DNA from: Symbiodinium natans
Lineage: Eukaryota; Sar; Dinophyceae; Suessiales; Symbiodiniaceae
Reading direction: 5' to 3'
Length of the DNA: 64,000 nt
NCBI GenBank assembly: GCA_905221605.1
Contig: CAJNDS010002839.1
Coordinates: 20,001 to 84,000, forward strand
Position numbers and translations under genes: made by a program. Shown piece after piece: positions 22,274 through 34,070 of this stretch; the stretch's first letter is position 1; each line of letters begins with the position of its first letter. Below the pieces are notes generated by a model that was not told the DNA's origin, made no database searches, and worked only from the letters and a program-made list of their open reading frames with translations.

Positions 22274-24210
22274 TCATGGGATGAGCAGCAGCAACTTGTG
22301 CAGATCCTGCCATCGTCGCAGGTCACAGTGCGGTAGCCGCATGCTCGAGGGCACCGAGGAAGCCTTGCCGGGATTACCTGCTGCGCCCTCTGCTATGCAC
22401 TCAAGCTGTGCACACACCACAAAGTCGGAAGGAGTAAACGTTAACCGCTGCCGCAGTTCCGGGAAGCGCTGCACAGCCCCCGTGCCGTCAACACTCAGAA
22501 GACATCCTTGCAGCTCCGTCTGTGAATCGCAGCGATGGAGGAAGGGAGCAGTCCAATTATCCCGCAGCTTCACGGACTTCACCTCCACAAGCCATATCTT
22601 CTGCCTTTTGAAGATGAATGCTCCGCAGGCTCCGTCAGCTGGGAGCAAAGTGGAGGACTCGTTTTCAAAGAGCCTTTCAATTGTTCCATCACCAGAGACA
22701 GCCGCACGCACAAGTGCCCGAGCTCTCAGGAACTCGTCTGCGTACAGAAGCTGCGTTGCTACTGGGATGTCATGAGTCAAGGCCGCATTTCCGGCGTTTG
22801 TCGCCACAGGGTCCAAGATGCACGGGAACGGCCAAAGCCGCGAGTGCGAGGACCGTTCCGCTGCAGCGTGGCAATCCAAGGACTGGAAGAAATAGTCCAG
22901 TGCAGCCAGAAGTCGCTGGAGGTGGTTCAAGTTGTTCAAGCATGTCGCTTCTTGAGACACAAAGTCTTGCAGCCGTTGGACTGCAAAAAGTATCCAAGCC
23001 AGAATCGGATAACCGCCCTCTTTCGTACCAGGTATCTGGCGTCGCGAGTGCCAGAATTTAATACATCTCAAGAAATCCACCACCTGAGTTTGACTGAACG
23101 ACGTCTCCAGATTGCTGCAGCCACTGATTCTGAAGGCCGAGTGGCAAGTTCGTGCTCCTCCTTGAAGACTTGCAAGTTCTGAAACCAGGAGACGTGCTCG
23201 TCCTTATATCACATAGCGACGGCTCGATTGTTCGAACAATCGCTACCAGTACAATGCAGCAACAGGCGAGTAGTTCAAATCGTGTTCGTGGAGGGCAGCC
23301 CATTCTGGGGCCATTCGGACACAAGCCTTGTATATTGTGCATACATGCAAACTTGTTCGCTCCCGCTTGGAAGCAGTTGGCGGAAAACCCCTCAAAAGTT
23401 TCAAGCCTTGAGGGCCTTGCCTGTAACTAGGTCCTCTCTATCAGGATCGCGCGACCCAAACGTTTGCTCCAGCTAAAGATGCTGAGCGTGCTCCAGAAAA
23501 GACTACCTGTGACTACCTAACTATGATCCGCGCCCAACATAGCCGACATTGCCAGAGCGACAGAAACAGGGATCGCTCTCTCTTCTTCCTCTTTTTCTTC
23601 CTCTCTTCAACAAGCGCGCCCACCTTTTTGTTGTTTCCCTGCTGAATTCATGCCGCCGGATCTCGATTGCTTCGCATTCCACGGACAGTGCAGGCATCGA
23701 ACACTCTGCCATCTCGTTCTTACTACGAGTAGCACCTCCTTATCCTTACTTCCTTATGTTTATGCTGGGACCTGGGAAGCTGCCTCTGCCTTGCTGTGCC
23801 CTCTGGTGCCTCAGAAGAGTTTGTGGCCATGGGGCTGGAAGCTTTCGGTTGATGGACAGGTCGAGAGAAGCCACATGGTCGCTCGTCGAAACCTCGCCAA
23901 GGTATTCTCCCAAACATGCGCAATGCCACGCACTATTCTGCGCAACAAGAAGGAGCAATCAGCAGAGCAGCCATGATGATGGGCACCCTTGCACGGTCAA
24001 TGACCTGGACGTGCAACTCAGGCTCCTTCGCATCCGGCAGACCACCAAGAGTATCAACTAGCATTCGCTTCGAGACTCTACACTGCTGGTCCTTTTGTCT
24101 TAACACTGCCGCCATGTCGTGGAGGGATTGGATGACGTCAACCGGTCGCGCTGTAAATGCGACGGCATCGACGTCCTTGGGAGCCAGGCCATCCGGCAAA
24201 ACATAATGAC
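22274..24210 (-). CDS. Non-canonical poly(A) polymerase / terminal nucleotidyltransferase-like
   Basis: An upstream exon (about 24205-23935) reads VLPDGLAPKDVDAVAF, fitting the Asp-x-Asp metal site of Pol-beta-type nucleotidyltransferases, then about 65 codons later VIDRARVPIIMA, the strand with the A-x-V-P-I-I signature of Trf4/TUT/MTPAP enzymes. A second exon (about 23180-22274) continues TQVVDFLRCIKFWHSRRQIP, GGYPILAWILFAVQRLQDF (central helical domain, normally G-G-x-x-S-Y) and CILDPVATNAGNA with IPVATQLLYADEFLRARALV (PAP-associated region, D-P-x-x-x-N-x-G). Such enzymes add A or U tails to RNA 3' ends. The exon with the Gly-Ser loop was not found; the long frame 24715-25539 upstream, which contains LVGSAGAPGE, is a weak candidate. 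No joined reading frame was built, so a pseudogene is not excluded. Confidence 0.5.
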
Positions 24211-24714
24211 GAATCGGCCTAATTTGGAGCCGTCAACCTGACCATCCGCGAAATCAGAAGCCCCGCATTATCCCGCGCGCGGTCCTTCACCCATTCAAGG
24301 GTTGGGGCCAAGATAAATGATAAATACGAAACACTTGCCTTACAACGGGAGGAGTAGGAATACAAATAGGGGACCAGGCACCCGAAGGACCACCTGGGTG
24401 ACGTGATCATGGGAGCAAGCAGCAGCAGCAGCCGGACGAGGCGGGGGGAGAGAAAACAGGAGGAAGAACAGAGATTCACATGCCAGAAACCTCACCGCAG
24501 CGCAACGCAGGCGCGGAAAGGTCAATCAGAACCCAGTCGGTGGTCAGCTGAAGCCGAAGGACGTGGGAAAACCCCAAGCCTGATGAAAGTCCAAGGGGCG
24601 GAGCTCGGGACATCGATGGCTAATGCTACCTGATTTGTGGCTTCAGCGCAAGAAAAGCCAAAATTGGCTGGGTCTGTTCAGGTACGACCTTCTTGTGCCG
24701 GTTCTCAGATTGGT

Positions 24715-25539
24715 CTAACAGCCTAAGCTCCAAATCTCGCCCGGGGCTCCGGCGCTGCCCACCAGAGCCATGCGATCAAAGCTCGGAACGGCCTCTGCTG
24801 CGGCGTCCCTGCGATCCAAGCACAGTGGAAGCGCAGTGCCACATGCACCCGACGTGGGTGCTGCCGATACCTCGTAGAGCCCAATCAAGGCTTCTGGCCT
24901 CACTGTGCGGAAGAGCTGCTCCCTCGCAGGTGCAAGCTTGGCAGATTCGCCACGCCTGGCACGCATTATGTCAGGATTTCTCATAACCGGCAATGGCGCA
25001 TTGCAGCTTTTGCATGGCCAACTTTGCAATCTGCCAAGAAACAGCACGGACAATATGTGGCCCACACCTTGGTACAACGCCTCCATACCCAACAGGACTG
25101 AAACACAAGGAGCTTTGCAGAATGCTGGCAGGTGGCACACATCAGATGGCGTCTTTCTTGCGGTATTAGCATCATCTGCAGTCTCGGAACAGCACCTCAG
25201 TCTGAGGGTAGTCTGCCAACACGCGCAGGCAATGTATGGCTTTATGGCCTGCAAATGCACGATGGCAGCTCTTTCTTCGTCGAGCCCATGTGACCGACAC
25301 ATCATGTCACCAGATGAGCACAGTGGCTGGTCGCTGTGGACATCACCATCCTGGCTGAATGTCTCCTGAAAAATGACCTGCGGAGGCACCCGCAAGCTGT
25401 TTTGCGATGTTACAATGTTCCTCCCTCCCCCCCCCCCCACCCCTCCACCCTCCCCCCCCCCCCTGAAAACGAGTAAGTGCCAGGTTGGCTCAAGAGCCTC
25501 TGAGTGTAAGGAAGTGGTCGCTGTGTTTGCTTCCGACAC
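24715..25539 (-). CDS. Long open frame, unrecognised, possibly upstream exon
   Basis: The frame is open for 275 codons, but its N-terminal part is translated poly-G/C tract (GGGEGGGVGGGGG) and is unlikely to be protein. The last 80 codons (REQLFRTVRPEALIGLYEVS, then RMALVGSAGAPGEIW) look more coding-like. They could be the N-terminal exon of the nucleotidyltransferase just downstream, but I have no splice evidence. Confidence 0.25.
   Translation of the reverse strand: MSEANTATTSLHSEALEPTWHLLVFRGGGEGGGVGGGGGRNIVTSQNSLRVPPQVIFQETFSQDGDVHSDQPLCSSGDMMCRSHGLDEERAAIVHLQAIKPYIACACWQTTLRLRCCSETADDANTARKTPSDVCHLPAFCKAPCVSVLLGMEALYQGVGHILSVLFLGRLQSWPCKSCNAPLPVMRNPDIMRARRGESAKLAPAREQLFRTVRPEALIGLYEVSAAPTSGACGTALPLCLDRRDAAAEAVPSFDRMALVGSAGAPGEIWSLGC
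25422..25463. repeat. Poly-C tracts
   Basis: Two C runs of 13 and 14 bases, separated by ACCCCTCCACCCTC, lie immediately upstream of the spliced-leader-like sequence at 25479-25494. Confidence 0.85.
25479..25494 (+). other. Possible relic of dinoflagellate spliced leader
   Basis: The 16 bases GCCAGGTTGGCTCAAG match the last 16 of the 22-nt dinoflagellate spliced leader (known to end GCCATTTTGGCTCAAG) at 14 positions. Such relics mark cDNA-derived insertions. No gene that I recognise follows on the plus strand. Confidence 0.35.
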
Positions 25540-27392
25540 CGCATCGGACAGCGGCTTGTCATCCTAAAAAGACATCAGTGACATCACCAATCAAAGCTCT
25601 CACGACATCACACCCCAATCACATGCTCGAACTGCTTTCTAGCCAAGTAGCAGAGGCCACAACGTGGGAAGAAAGCTTCGGTCTCCAAAATCTTCGCCTA
25701 GGTTGTAATGCAAGTGTTGACTTTTTTTCATGTTTTCAATCCCTTGGAGCGTGATCAGCCGTGGGCAACGACAAGTCAACGACAAGTCTACAGCCAAGAT
25801 GCTGATTGCCTGGATTCAGGCTGCCATCCTGAAGTACAAACTGCCCTGCAACAAGCAGAACTGATGCGGCTGTCACATCTCTTTCTTCTCCACGGGGGCG
25901 ACATGCTGCCGTGAGTCCTTGTGTGACTTATGTGGACCCTGGACTGTGCTCCTTGGCTCACAAGCTCGGCAACTCGAGAGGTCTGGACAGCCGAATTCGA
26001 ACTGAACTTGACAAATCGGGTCTTAGATGTTTTGCCAAGGAGCCCTCGAGAACTCGTCGCCTCAGAGAGCGGACTTGCTACCTATACAACTGACACAAGA
26101 TGCGGCCACGATCGGCAATGCTGCCAGGATACGAAGTCGATGCAGCTGACGGCAGTGCATCGTCTTGCTCTTGTTCTTGTCGCTGCTGAAGAAGGATTCT
26201 CAGACTTTCCCCGCCTTGCTGACCGGAAGCGCACCCCTGCCAGCTCATGCCAGCTCGATTCTACCAGTTTTGCGGACTACAGTGACTAACGAAACCCAAG
26301 ATAACTTCCCGCGAGATGTTCCAGTTTCCACAAGTTCAAACAAGCAGCTCCCATGAAGGTCTCCAGGGCTGCACCTGGCAAGGCTCGGATGAATAATGAC
26401 CATGACGAACTCCCGACTGTTCGAAGTTCATGAGGCCCGCCTGCGCCCCAGAGATGCACTCTTCCTTCCAGCATTGCTCCTGCTCTCGGAAAAGATGCTT
26501 CTTGATTTGCTGCTTTCATGCACTGCAACATCTCCTCTTCTTGTTTTAGGGAGGCCTTTCCTTGGCCATGTCCTGAGAAGACTACATGTGGGCACATGTG
26601 GCACCACAATACTCCGCCAAGAGTATCACATGTCTGCCACTGCTGCCATTCAAAACATGGTGCCTGAGCTGCGTCTGCCTGGCATACCAACGAGGTGCAC
26701 TCAAGGGATGAAAAATGCCTGGGCCGGGCTATATGAAAAACTCGAACCGCGACGTGCCAGGTCATCTGACGAACCATCTGGCACAAAAACGCCACTTCAA
26801 CGACATGTCTCACTTGCAGCATTTTTTAGCTTGGGGGGTTGGCATGTTCCTACTCCACCTGCGTCTGCACAGGCACATGTCTGCACATGGAATAGATGTT
26901 GAGGGGTGTCCGAGCAACGCAGTGTCTGAGCCGTGGTTCGTCTTGCTGCAAAGTTGCTGTACAGGTAATGTAGCCAGGCAGCAGCCAGCTCGCGGTCAGT
27001 TGCGTCAACACTATGCTGTGGTTAAGTTAAGTTAAGCCGGTGATGGTGATTCTGTGGGCTTAAGATAGTCAACCACCTGTCGCTTCTTGGTGTGCCCCCT
27101 CTGTGGGTGCCGTGGGCACCCCAAGTTGCCGCAGGCCACGCTCCCCTTGAGCCTCTCGTGGCCTCGACCAGTCAGGGAATTCCTTGGCCAATTGATTGGA
27201 GCTGAGAATGGTTCGTACGAGAGCCATGGACAAGGATACTTGCGGCCTTCTTTTCTGCACGGCGCCGTGCAGCGTACCATAGTGTATCACAATGTGTGCT
27301 CCTGAAGCATGCTGAAGTCAAGGTTCTTCCCTCGCAGGCGTAGAAGGTACCTATGAACGTAGAGGGACCCATACCTATAGGACCTATAGGAC
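25540..27392. other. No recognised gene
   Basis: The longest frame, minus strand 26286-26822, has no recognisable motif. Short direct repeats such as GTTAAGTTAAGTTAAG near 27023 and CCTATAGGA near 27376 are present. Confidence 0.4.
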
Positions 27393-29177
27393 CTAGACCT
27401 CAGGTGCTTGCTCCAGTTCTGGCCCTTGTGGTAACGCCACACCGATCATGCTGTCACGGGTCACCAGCGCTGCAAGCTGCTCTTCGGACCAACCCTCGGT
27501 TCCTGTAGGGCGCTGGGGCAAAACTAAATACCTTAACTCGGAGTTGGAGTCGTGTACCCGAAGCTCCACATCTTGTGGAACTTCTATGCCGAACGACTTC
27601 AAGAGCTCTCGTGGCTTGTCCACGGCCTGTTCGCGATATTCACGAGATTTGTACCATGCTGGGGACAAGCCGAGCAACGTGACTGGGTAGCAGGAGCACA
27701 ACGTGCAAACAACAAGGTTGTGCACTGCAGGTGTCGATTCGACCACTTTGATTTTCACTGTGGACGTGGAGCTTGCCGCTTCGTGGCCCAGCATACTTTT
27801 GATGGCCGCGTTTGCGTCCTTGAGAAGCAAGCTTTTGAAGTTGGCATCGTACCAGGCACGTGCAACAATCCGCGGTCCAACAGGGTGGACTCCCAAAGAG
27901 TCGATGACCTCCATTGCCCTGGAAATCGCCGACAAAGCAATGATGCCTCGGGCGGTCAGGACCTTCAGCAGCGCCTCGGTTACGCGCTGCCCCGGCGTTT
28001 CTCTGCCTTCCTTCTCCACCGCTGCTTGCTCCACAGCAGATCGTGGCAAGTGCTCATGTGGCTCCTCATGCCGCTCATCATGTGGCTCATGCTTCGCTTC
28101 AGGAGGTCTAGCTTTGCAGGGGCCCAATCCAGCATCATGCATCTCCTGGGATAGGGTCTTTAAGCTTTGACGCATGTGTCTGCGCTTCGGGCCTTTTGGG
28201 GCTTTCACTGTCGCTGCCCCAGGCTGTAGCTTCGAAGTGAAGTCGGGCTTCTCAGCCTCCAGCCAGCTTTGGAAAACTTCAACGGCCACAACCTGCCCCG
28301 AGAACGACAACCCTTGCTTCGACAAAGCCTCGGAATCGAAATGGACAAGGTACATGCACTGTTCCGTTGGCACCTCCAACCCGAGCGCCCTCTGCAAGGC
28401 GAAGAAACTCCCATCTGCTCTCAAGCCTAGTCGCCTTGCCACGGTTCCGCACAGTCCTGACGCGCTGCCAGGAACGGGCAAGAAGGGCCGACGCCACTGG
28501 GATGCCGGTCTTCCCGGGCTCTCCTTGATCCAGACAGGATCCCCAACTTCGAAAGTCGGGTTCTCGTGAGGACTCCGGCTTCCGAGTGCTTTATCCAAAG
28601 CATCGGCGTCGATCAAGCATTGCTTCACCAGGACCTGTGCCAGGGCAGCAGCCCACTTGCCATAGTACCCCCAATCATCGTAACCCTGCAGTCTTGAAAC
28701 CTCTTGCTTCAAGGCCCCTGCTTCGACATGTTCGGCAGATATCAGCACGACCACAAGTGCGTGAATCTGCTGCTCCCAGAGCTGGAGTTGTTCGGTTCGC
28801 ATACTGATGCTGCCGCTGCAGTCGCTGTCGGTGCTGTCGTTGCTGTGGAGGGGCTCCTGCCCAGCACCGTCGTCCACAGCTAGGAACTCACGAGCGTTGA
28901 TGCTCAGAGCCCGAGTTGTGGAGCTCATGGACCGGGCATTGTAGGCATTGTGGGCATCCAGCACAAGCCGAAGCCGAAGCCGAAGCCGAGGCGACGCTAG
29001 AGCAGCACCCGCAACCAGTTTGCATGGGATCAGGGCGGATCCGGGTGTTGATGCCACCGCTACACGGGCCCTACGGGTCGGATTCAGCACGGACTGTGCC
29101 TGGCAGAGTCTCATCCTGCGAAGTTCAGTCGCGAAGGATGTCGGACTAGTCCCGAACCACACGTCTGCCTGCATCAT
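27393..29177 (-). CDS. Nitrile hydratase, fused beta-alpha subunits, cobalt-type
   Basis: A single uninterrupted frame of 594 codons starts at ATG 29177 (a second ATG follows at once). The N-terminal half is beta subunit: YYGKWAAALAQVLVKQ, FEVGDPVWIKE, a GTVARRLG turn and CMYLVHFDSEAL. A basic, His-rich linker follows (KHEPHDERHEEPHEHLPRS). The C-terminal half is alpha subunit: ARGIIALSAISRAMEVID, VGPRIVARAWYD, then the metal claw VCTLCSC (Cys residues within 491-496; bases 27690-27707), LSPAWYKSREYREQAV and VTRDSMIGVALP. Threonine in C-T-L-C-S-C marks the cobalt rather than the iron type. The enzyme hydrates nitriles to amides. Bacterial enzymes use two genes, alpha before beta; fused beta-alpha forms with a His-rich insert are known in eukaryotes such as Monosiga. 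The frame is open 22 codons further upstream, so an upstream exon is possible. Lack of introns sets it apart from its neighbours. Confidence 0.92.
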   Translation of the reverse strand: MMQADVWFGTSPTSFATELRRMRLCQAQSVLNPTRRARVAVASTPGSALIPCKLVAGAALASPRLRLRLRLVLDAHNAYNARSMSSTTRALSINAREFLAVDDGAGQEPLHSNDSTDSDCSGSISMRTEQLQLWEQQIHALVVVLISAEHVEAGALKQEVSRLQGYDDWGYYGKWAAALAQVLVKQCLIDADALDKALGSRSPHENPTFEVGDPVWIKESPGRPASQWRRPFLPVPGSASGLCGTVARRLGLRADGSFFALQRALGLEVPTEQCMYLVHFDSEALSKQGLSFSGQVVAVEVFQSWLEAEKPDFTSKLQPGAATVKAPKGPKRRHMRQSLKTLSQEMHDAGLGPCKARPPEAKHEPHDERHEEPHEHLPRSAVEQAAVEKEGRETPGQRVTEALLKVLTARGIIALSAISRAMEVIDSLGVHPVGPRIVARAWYDANFKSLLLKDANAAIKSMLGHEAASSTSTVKIKVVESTPAVHNLVVCTLCSCYPVTLLGLSPAWYKSREYREQAVDKPRELLKSFGIEVPQDVELRVHDSNSELRYLVLPQRPTGTEGWSEEQLAALVTRDSMIGVALPQGPELEQAPEV

Positions 29178-29243
29178 TCCTTGGCGGTACCCGGGGCTGC
29201 GGGGAAGGCTTCTTGAGATGAAATCAGGTGGTGCCAAGTGCAA

Positions 29244-30001
29244 GATCTAAACTTCTACAGCCTTGAAGGAGCGGAAGCAATACTGAAGATGAAATATGGA
29301 GGAGCGAGATCCAGGCAACGCTGCATGTTGCACGACACACCATGTTTCTCAGGCGACTGTACACATCGTGCGGCGCACCGCCTTGTCCGGTGTCGCGGTG
29401 GTTCTCGCCCCGTGATTGCCCCAAGTGGGGCTGGGAAGCCTTCATGCTTTCCAGACGACGTGAACCCCTCACGTGAGCTGCTTCGGTGAAGCTCATGTGT
29501 CCCCAACCCTGGTGCTGCCGGATTCATATACGGGCATAAGATGTGACACCTACACATCAAACTGTCCATGGGCTCGTGGTTTTAGACAAACAGCTGCCAC
29601 ATTGGGTCAGGACCCTCGCCGTGCATGCACACAATTTACTCTTGATTAGCCCCTTCCCACGCATCGAGCTGAAAAAAACAACTTGTTGCACAATGGCATT
29701 GTTGAAATGAGCTCTCTACCGTGGGTCCAACCATACGTGAGGAATGGGCACTTGGAAAACTTGATCATGCAGTTCTGAGCTACCATGCATGCAGCCAGCA
29801 TGTTGTGGACTGCATGTTTGGACTCTCACGCTGGCATCAGCAGAGCAGCTAGTCTTGGGGTTGTGTGCGGCTTGCTGATTGGCCCAAACATCCGGGACAG
29901 CAATCAGATCATGCCGGCTTTGGAGGCGGAGGCGGGCTGGCCTGATCTGGAAACACGCAACATGCACGCACCAGACGACCGGACGATTGGAACACTTGCT
30001 G
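29244..30001. other. No recognised feature
   Basis: Nothing coding is supported here. The motif shared with the arrays to the right (GGCTTTGGAGGCGGAGGCGG) first appears at about 29915. Confidence 0.4.
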
Positions 30002-33000
30002 GGATGCAACAGCCTTGCCGTCGGCTGGCGCCGATGTTGCACTGCTCGCATCCTCTGCAGAAGCCGTCTTCCATCTTGTGAGCTTCTGAACCCAACGAGT
30101 TCTTGTCAAACCCTGCGGCAGATGTCGCGAAAGCATTAGGGGGACGTCTCGCGCCTGCGGCTTCGGGGGCGGAGGCGGCGCCTGCAGTTGTTTGTCATCC
30201 AATGCCTCTACTGCACCTCCCAACCTGCATACCTCTACGTTGCGGAGCGCATTCTCTCCCACGGTCTCCACTGCTCACACGACTCACACGGCACCTTCGC
30301 ATCAGCAGGGGCAGTGGAGCTGGCACTTGGCTCCTGCTGAGGTACAGATGGCGGCGCATGCGCTGCCTCATTTGCTCCACTGGCCTTTGGCTTTGGCAAG
30401 GGCGGAGAAGCCTGCCACCACGACACCACACGAGCTCATCAACTTCACTTTTGGAAAGTTGAGATGCCGCGATGAGCCTTCCCATCAGTTGGTGACGGTT
30501 GTGCGCCGCCATCCTCGAAATGATGCACTATGAAAGAGTTGTGTGTGAAGCCCATGACAACTCCATCAAGTGATTTCAGCATGATTCAGCTTCGTGTGCA
30601 ACTGAATTTAAGATTTAAGATGTGACATTCGCGACACTTCTCGATGTTCCCTGGCCTGCGCCTTCGGAGGCGGAGGCGGTAGAACCTGCACTTGCCATCC
30701 ATCGGATATAGAGCAGCTCCAAACTCGGCACCCTTATCATCAGCCTTAATGGTAGATTCTGCCATGAGCTTACACTCTGCCTTCAGCTATGCACTGCGAT
30801 GGCGAGTGGTGCTATAGCATGAACCGTGACAGGCCGTGTCCAGGTTGGACATGAGCACACATTGCAAGGATTTGCGACGACATGCGAGGCTCTGCCCGAC
30901 GTGCCCTTCGACTTCGTGCTCCTCAATAATGCTTATGAAGCGCTCGGATGCCTACACCACACAGGCCTTCGCGTCAGGGGCGGCGCTGCTAGGTGGTTCC
31001 TGCAAAGGTGCAACATTTGGCTTTCTACTCCACCTCTGATCGCCTCTGATAGCCAAACCGTCAGTAACAACAGCTTCAAGAATTGAGATGCAGCAGCCAG
31101 ATACAACAGCCTTGCCGCCCGGCGCCGATTTTGCACTGCTCGCATCCTCCGCAGAAGCCGTCTTCCATCTTGTGAGCTTCTGAACCCAACGAGTTCTTGT
31201 CAAACCCTTTGCGGCAGATGTCGCGAAAGCATTGGGGGGAAGTCTCGCGCCTGCGGCTTCGGGGGCGGAGGCGGCGCCTGCAGTTGTTTGTCATCCAATG
31301 CCTCTACTGCACCTCCCAACCTGCATACCTGTACGTTACGGAGTGCATTCTCTCCCACGCTCACACGACTCACACGGCACCTTCGCATCAGCAGGGGCAG
31401 TGGAGCTGGCACTTGGCTCCTGCTGAGGTACAGATGGCGGAGCATGCGCTGCCTCATTTGCTCCACTGGCCTTTGGCTTTGGCAAGGGCGGAGAAGCCTG
31501 CCACCACGACACCACACGAGCTCATCAACTTCACTTTTGGAAAGTTGAGATGCCGCGATGAGCCTTCCCATCAGTTGGTGACGGTTGCGCGCCGCCATCC
31601 TCGAAATGATGCACTATGAAAGAGTTGTGTGTGAAGCCCATGACAACTCCATCAAGTGATTTCAGCATGATTCAGCTTCGTGTGCAACTGAATTTAAGAT
31701 TTAAGATGTGACATTCGCGACACTTCTCGATGTTCCCTGGCCTGCGCCTTCGGAGGCGGAGGCGGTAGAACCTGCACTTGCCATCCATCGGATATAGAGC
31801 AGCTCCAAACTCGGCACCCTTATCATCAGCCTTAATGGTAGATTCTGCCATGAGCTTACACTCTGCCTTCAGCTATGCACTGCGATGGCGAGTGGTGCTA
31901 TAGCATGAACCGTGACAGGCCGTGTCCAGGTTGGACATGAGCACACATTGCAAGGATTTGCGACGACATGCGAGGCTCTGCCCGACGTGCCCTTCGACTT
32001 CGTGCTCCTCAATAATGCTTATGCAGCGCTCGGATGCCTACACCACACAGGCCTTCGCGTCAGGGGCGGCGCTGCTAGGTGGTTCCTGCAAAGGTGCAAC
32101 ATTGGATTCTACTCCACCTCTGATCGCCTCTGATAGCCAAACCGTCAGTAACAACAGCTTCAAGAATTGAGATGCAGCAGCCAGATACAACAGCCTTGCC
32201 GCCCGGCGCCGATTTTGCACTGCTCGCATCCTCCGCAGAAGCCGTCTTCCATCTTGTGAGCTTCTGAACCCAACGAGTTCTTGTCAAACCCTTTGCGGCA
32301 GATGTCGCGAAAGCATTAGGGGGAAGTCTCGCGGCCTGCGGCTTCGGGGGCGGAGGCGGCGCCTGCAGTTGATTGTCATCCACTGCCTCTACTGCACCTC
32401 CCTAACCTGCATACCTCTACGTTACGGAGTGCATTCTCTCCCACAGTCTCCACTGCTCACATGACTCACACGGCACCTTCGCATCAGCAGGGGCAGTGGA
32501 GCTGGCACTTGGCTCCTGCTGAGGTACAGATGGCGGAGCATGCGCTGCCTCATTTGCTCCACTGGCCTTTGGCTTTGGCAAGGGCGGAGAAGCCTGCCAC
32601 CACGACACCACACGAGCTCATCAACTTCACTTTTGGACAGTTGAGATGCCGCTATGAGCCTTCCCGTCAGTTGGTGATGGTTGCGCGCCGCCATCCTAGT
32701 TGTACTGTGTGAAGCCCATGACAACTCCATCAAGTGATTTCAGCATGATTCAGCTTCGTGTGCAACTGAATTTAAGATTTAAGATGTGACATTCGCGACA
32801 CTTCTCGATGTTCCCTGGCCTGCGCCTTCGGAGGCGGAGGCGGTAGAACCTGCACTTGCCATCCATCGGATATAGAGCAGCTCCAAACTCGGCACCCTTA
32901 TCATCAGCCTTAATGGTAGATTCTGCCATGAGCTTACACTCTGCCTTCAGCTATGCACTGCGATGGCGAGTGGTGCTATAGCATGAACCGTGACAGGCCG

Positions 33001-34070
33001 TGTCCAGGTTGGACATGAGCACACATTGCAAGGATTTGCGACGACATGCGAGGCTCTGCCCGACGTGCCCTTCGACTTCGTGCTCCTCAATAATGCTTAT
33101 GAAGCGCTCGGATGCCTACACCACACAGGCCTTCGCGTCAGGGGCGGCGCTGCTAGGTGGTTCCTGCAAAGGTGCAACATTGGATTCTACTCCACCTCTG
33201 ATCGCCTCTGATAGCCAAACCGTCAGGAACAACAGCTTCAAGAATTGAGATGCAGCAGCCAGATACAACAGCCTTGCCGCCCGGCGCCGATTTTGCACTG
33301 CTCGCATCCTCCGCAGAAGCCGTCTTCCATCTTGTGAGCTTCTGAACCCAACGAGTTCTTGTCAAACCCTTTGCGGCAGATGTCGCGAAAGCATTAGGGG
33401 GAAGTCTCGCGGCCTGCGGCTTCGGGGGCGGAGGCGGCGCCTGCAGTTGTTTCATCCACTGCCTCTACTGCACCTCCCAACCTGCGTACCTCTACATTAC
33501 GGAGTGCATTCTCTCCACGGTCTCCACTGCTCACGCGACTCACACGGCACCTTCGCATCAGCAGGGGCAGTGGAGCTGGCACTTGGCTCCTGCTGAGGTA
33601 CAGATGGCGGAGCATGCGCTGCCTCATTTGCTCCACTGGCCTTTGGCTTTGGCAAGGGCGGAGAAGCCTGCCAACACGACACCACACGAGCTCATCAACT
33701 TCACTTTTGGAAAGTTGAGATGCCGCTATGAGCCTTCCCATCAGTTGGTGATGGTTGCGCGCCGCCATCCTCGAAATGATGCTCTATGAAACAGTTGTAC
33801 TGTGTGAAGCCCATGACAACTCCATCAAGTGATTTCAGCATGATTCAGCATCGTGTGCAACTGAATTTTAAATGCGACATTCGCGACACTTCTCGATGTT
33901 CCCTGGCCTGCGCCTTCGGAGGCGGAGGCGGTAGAACCTGCACTTGCCATCCATCGGAAATGGAGCAGCTCCAAAGTCGGCACCCTTACACTCTGCCTTC
34001 AGCTATGCACTGCGATGGCGTGCTAGAAAAACCGATAAGAATTCAGGCTAGCATGAACCGTCAGTATCAA
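30002..34070. repeat. Tandem array A, four ~1.08-kb units
   Basis: Four head-to-tail units begin at about 30002, 31087, 32171 and 33249 (spacing about 1,085, 1,084 and 1,078). Anchors are GATGCAGCAGCCAGATACAA and GTGACAGGCCGTGTCCAGG (30827, 31913, 32991). Copies differ by scattered substitutions and small indels. The fourth is internally shortened and passes into array B at 34071. Within each unit a degenerate motif like CCTTTGGCTTTGGCAAGGGC recurs roughly every 100 bp. Plus- and minus-strand open frames repeat with the units, but none looks like a conserved protein. No terminal repeats, transposase or rRNA/tRNA sequence was seen. Confidence 0.9.

Noticed and set aside
9440-24199. Shared GCCGGATGGCCTGG word and PDGLxPK peptide in the ligase C-lobe (9.46 kb) and the nucleotidyltransferase (24.19 kb)
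   Set aside because: The match is about 14-20 bases in unrelated domains and does not extend; treated as coincidence.
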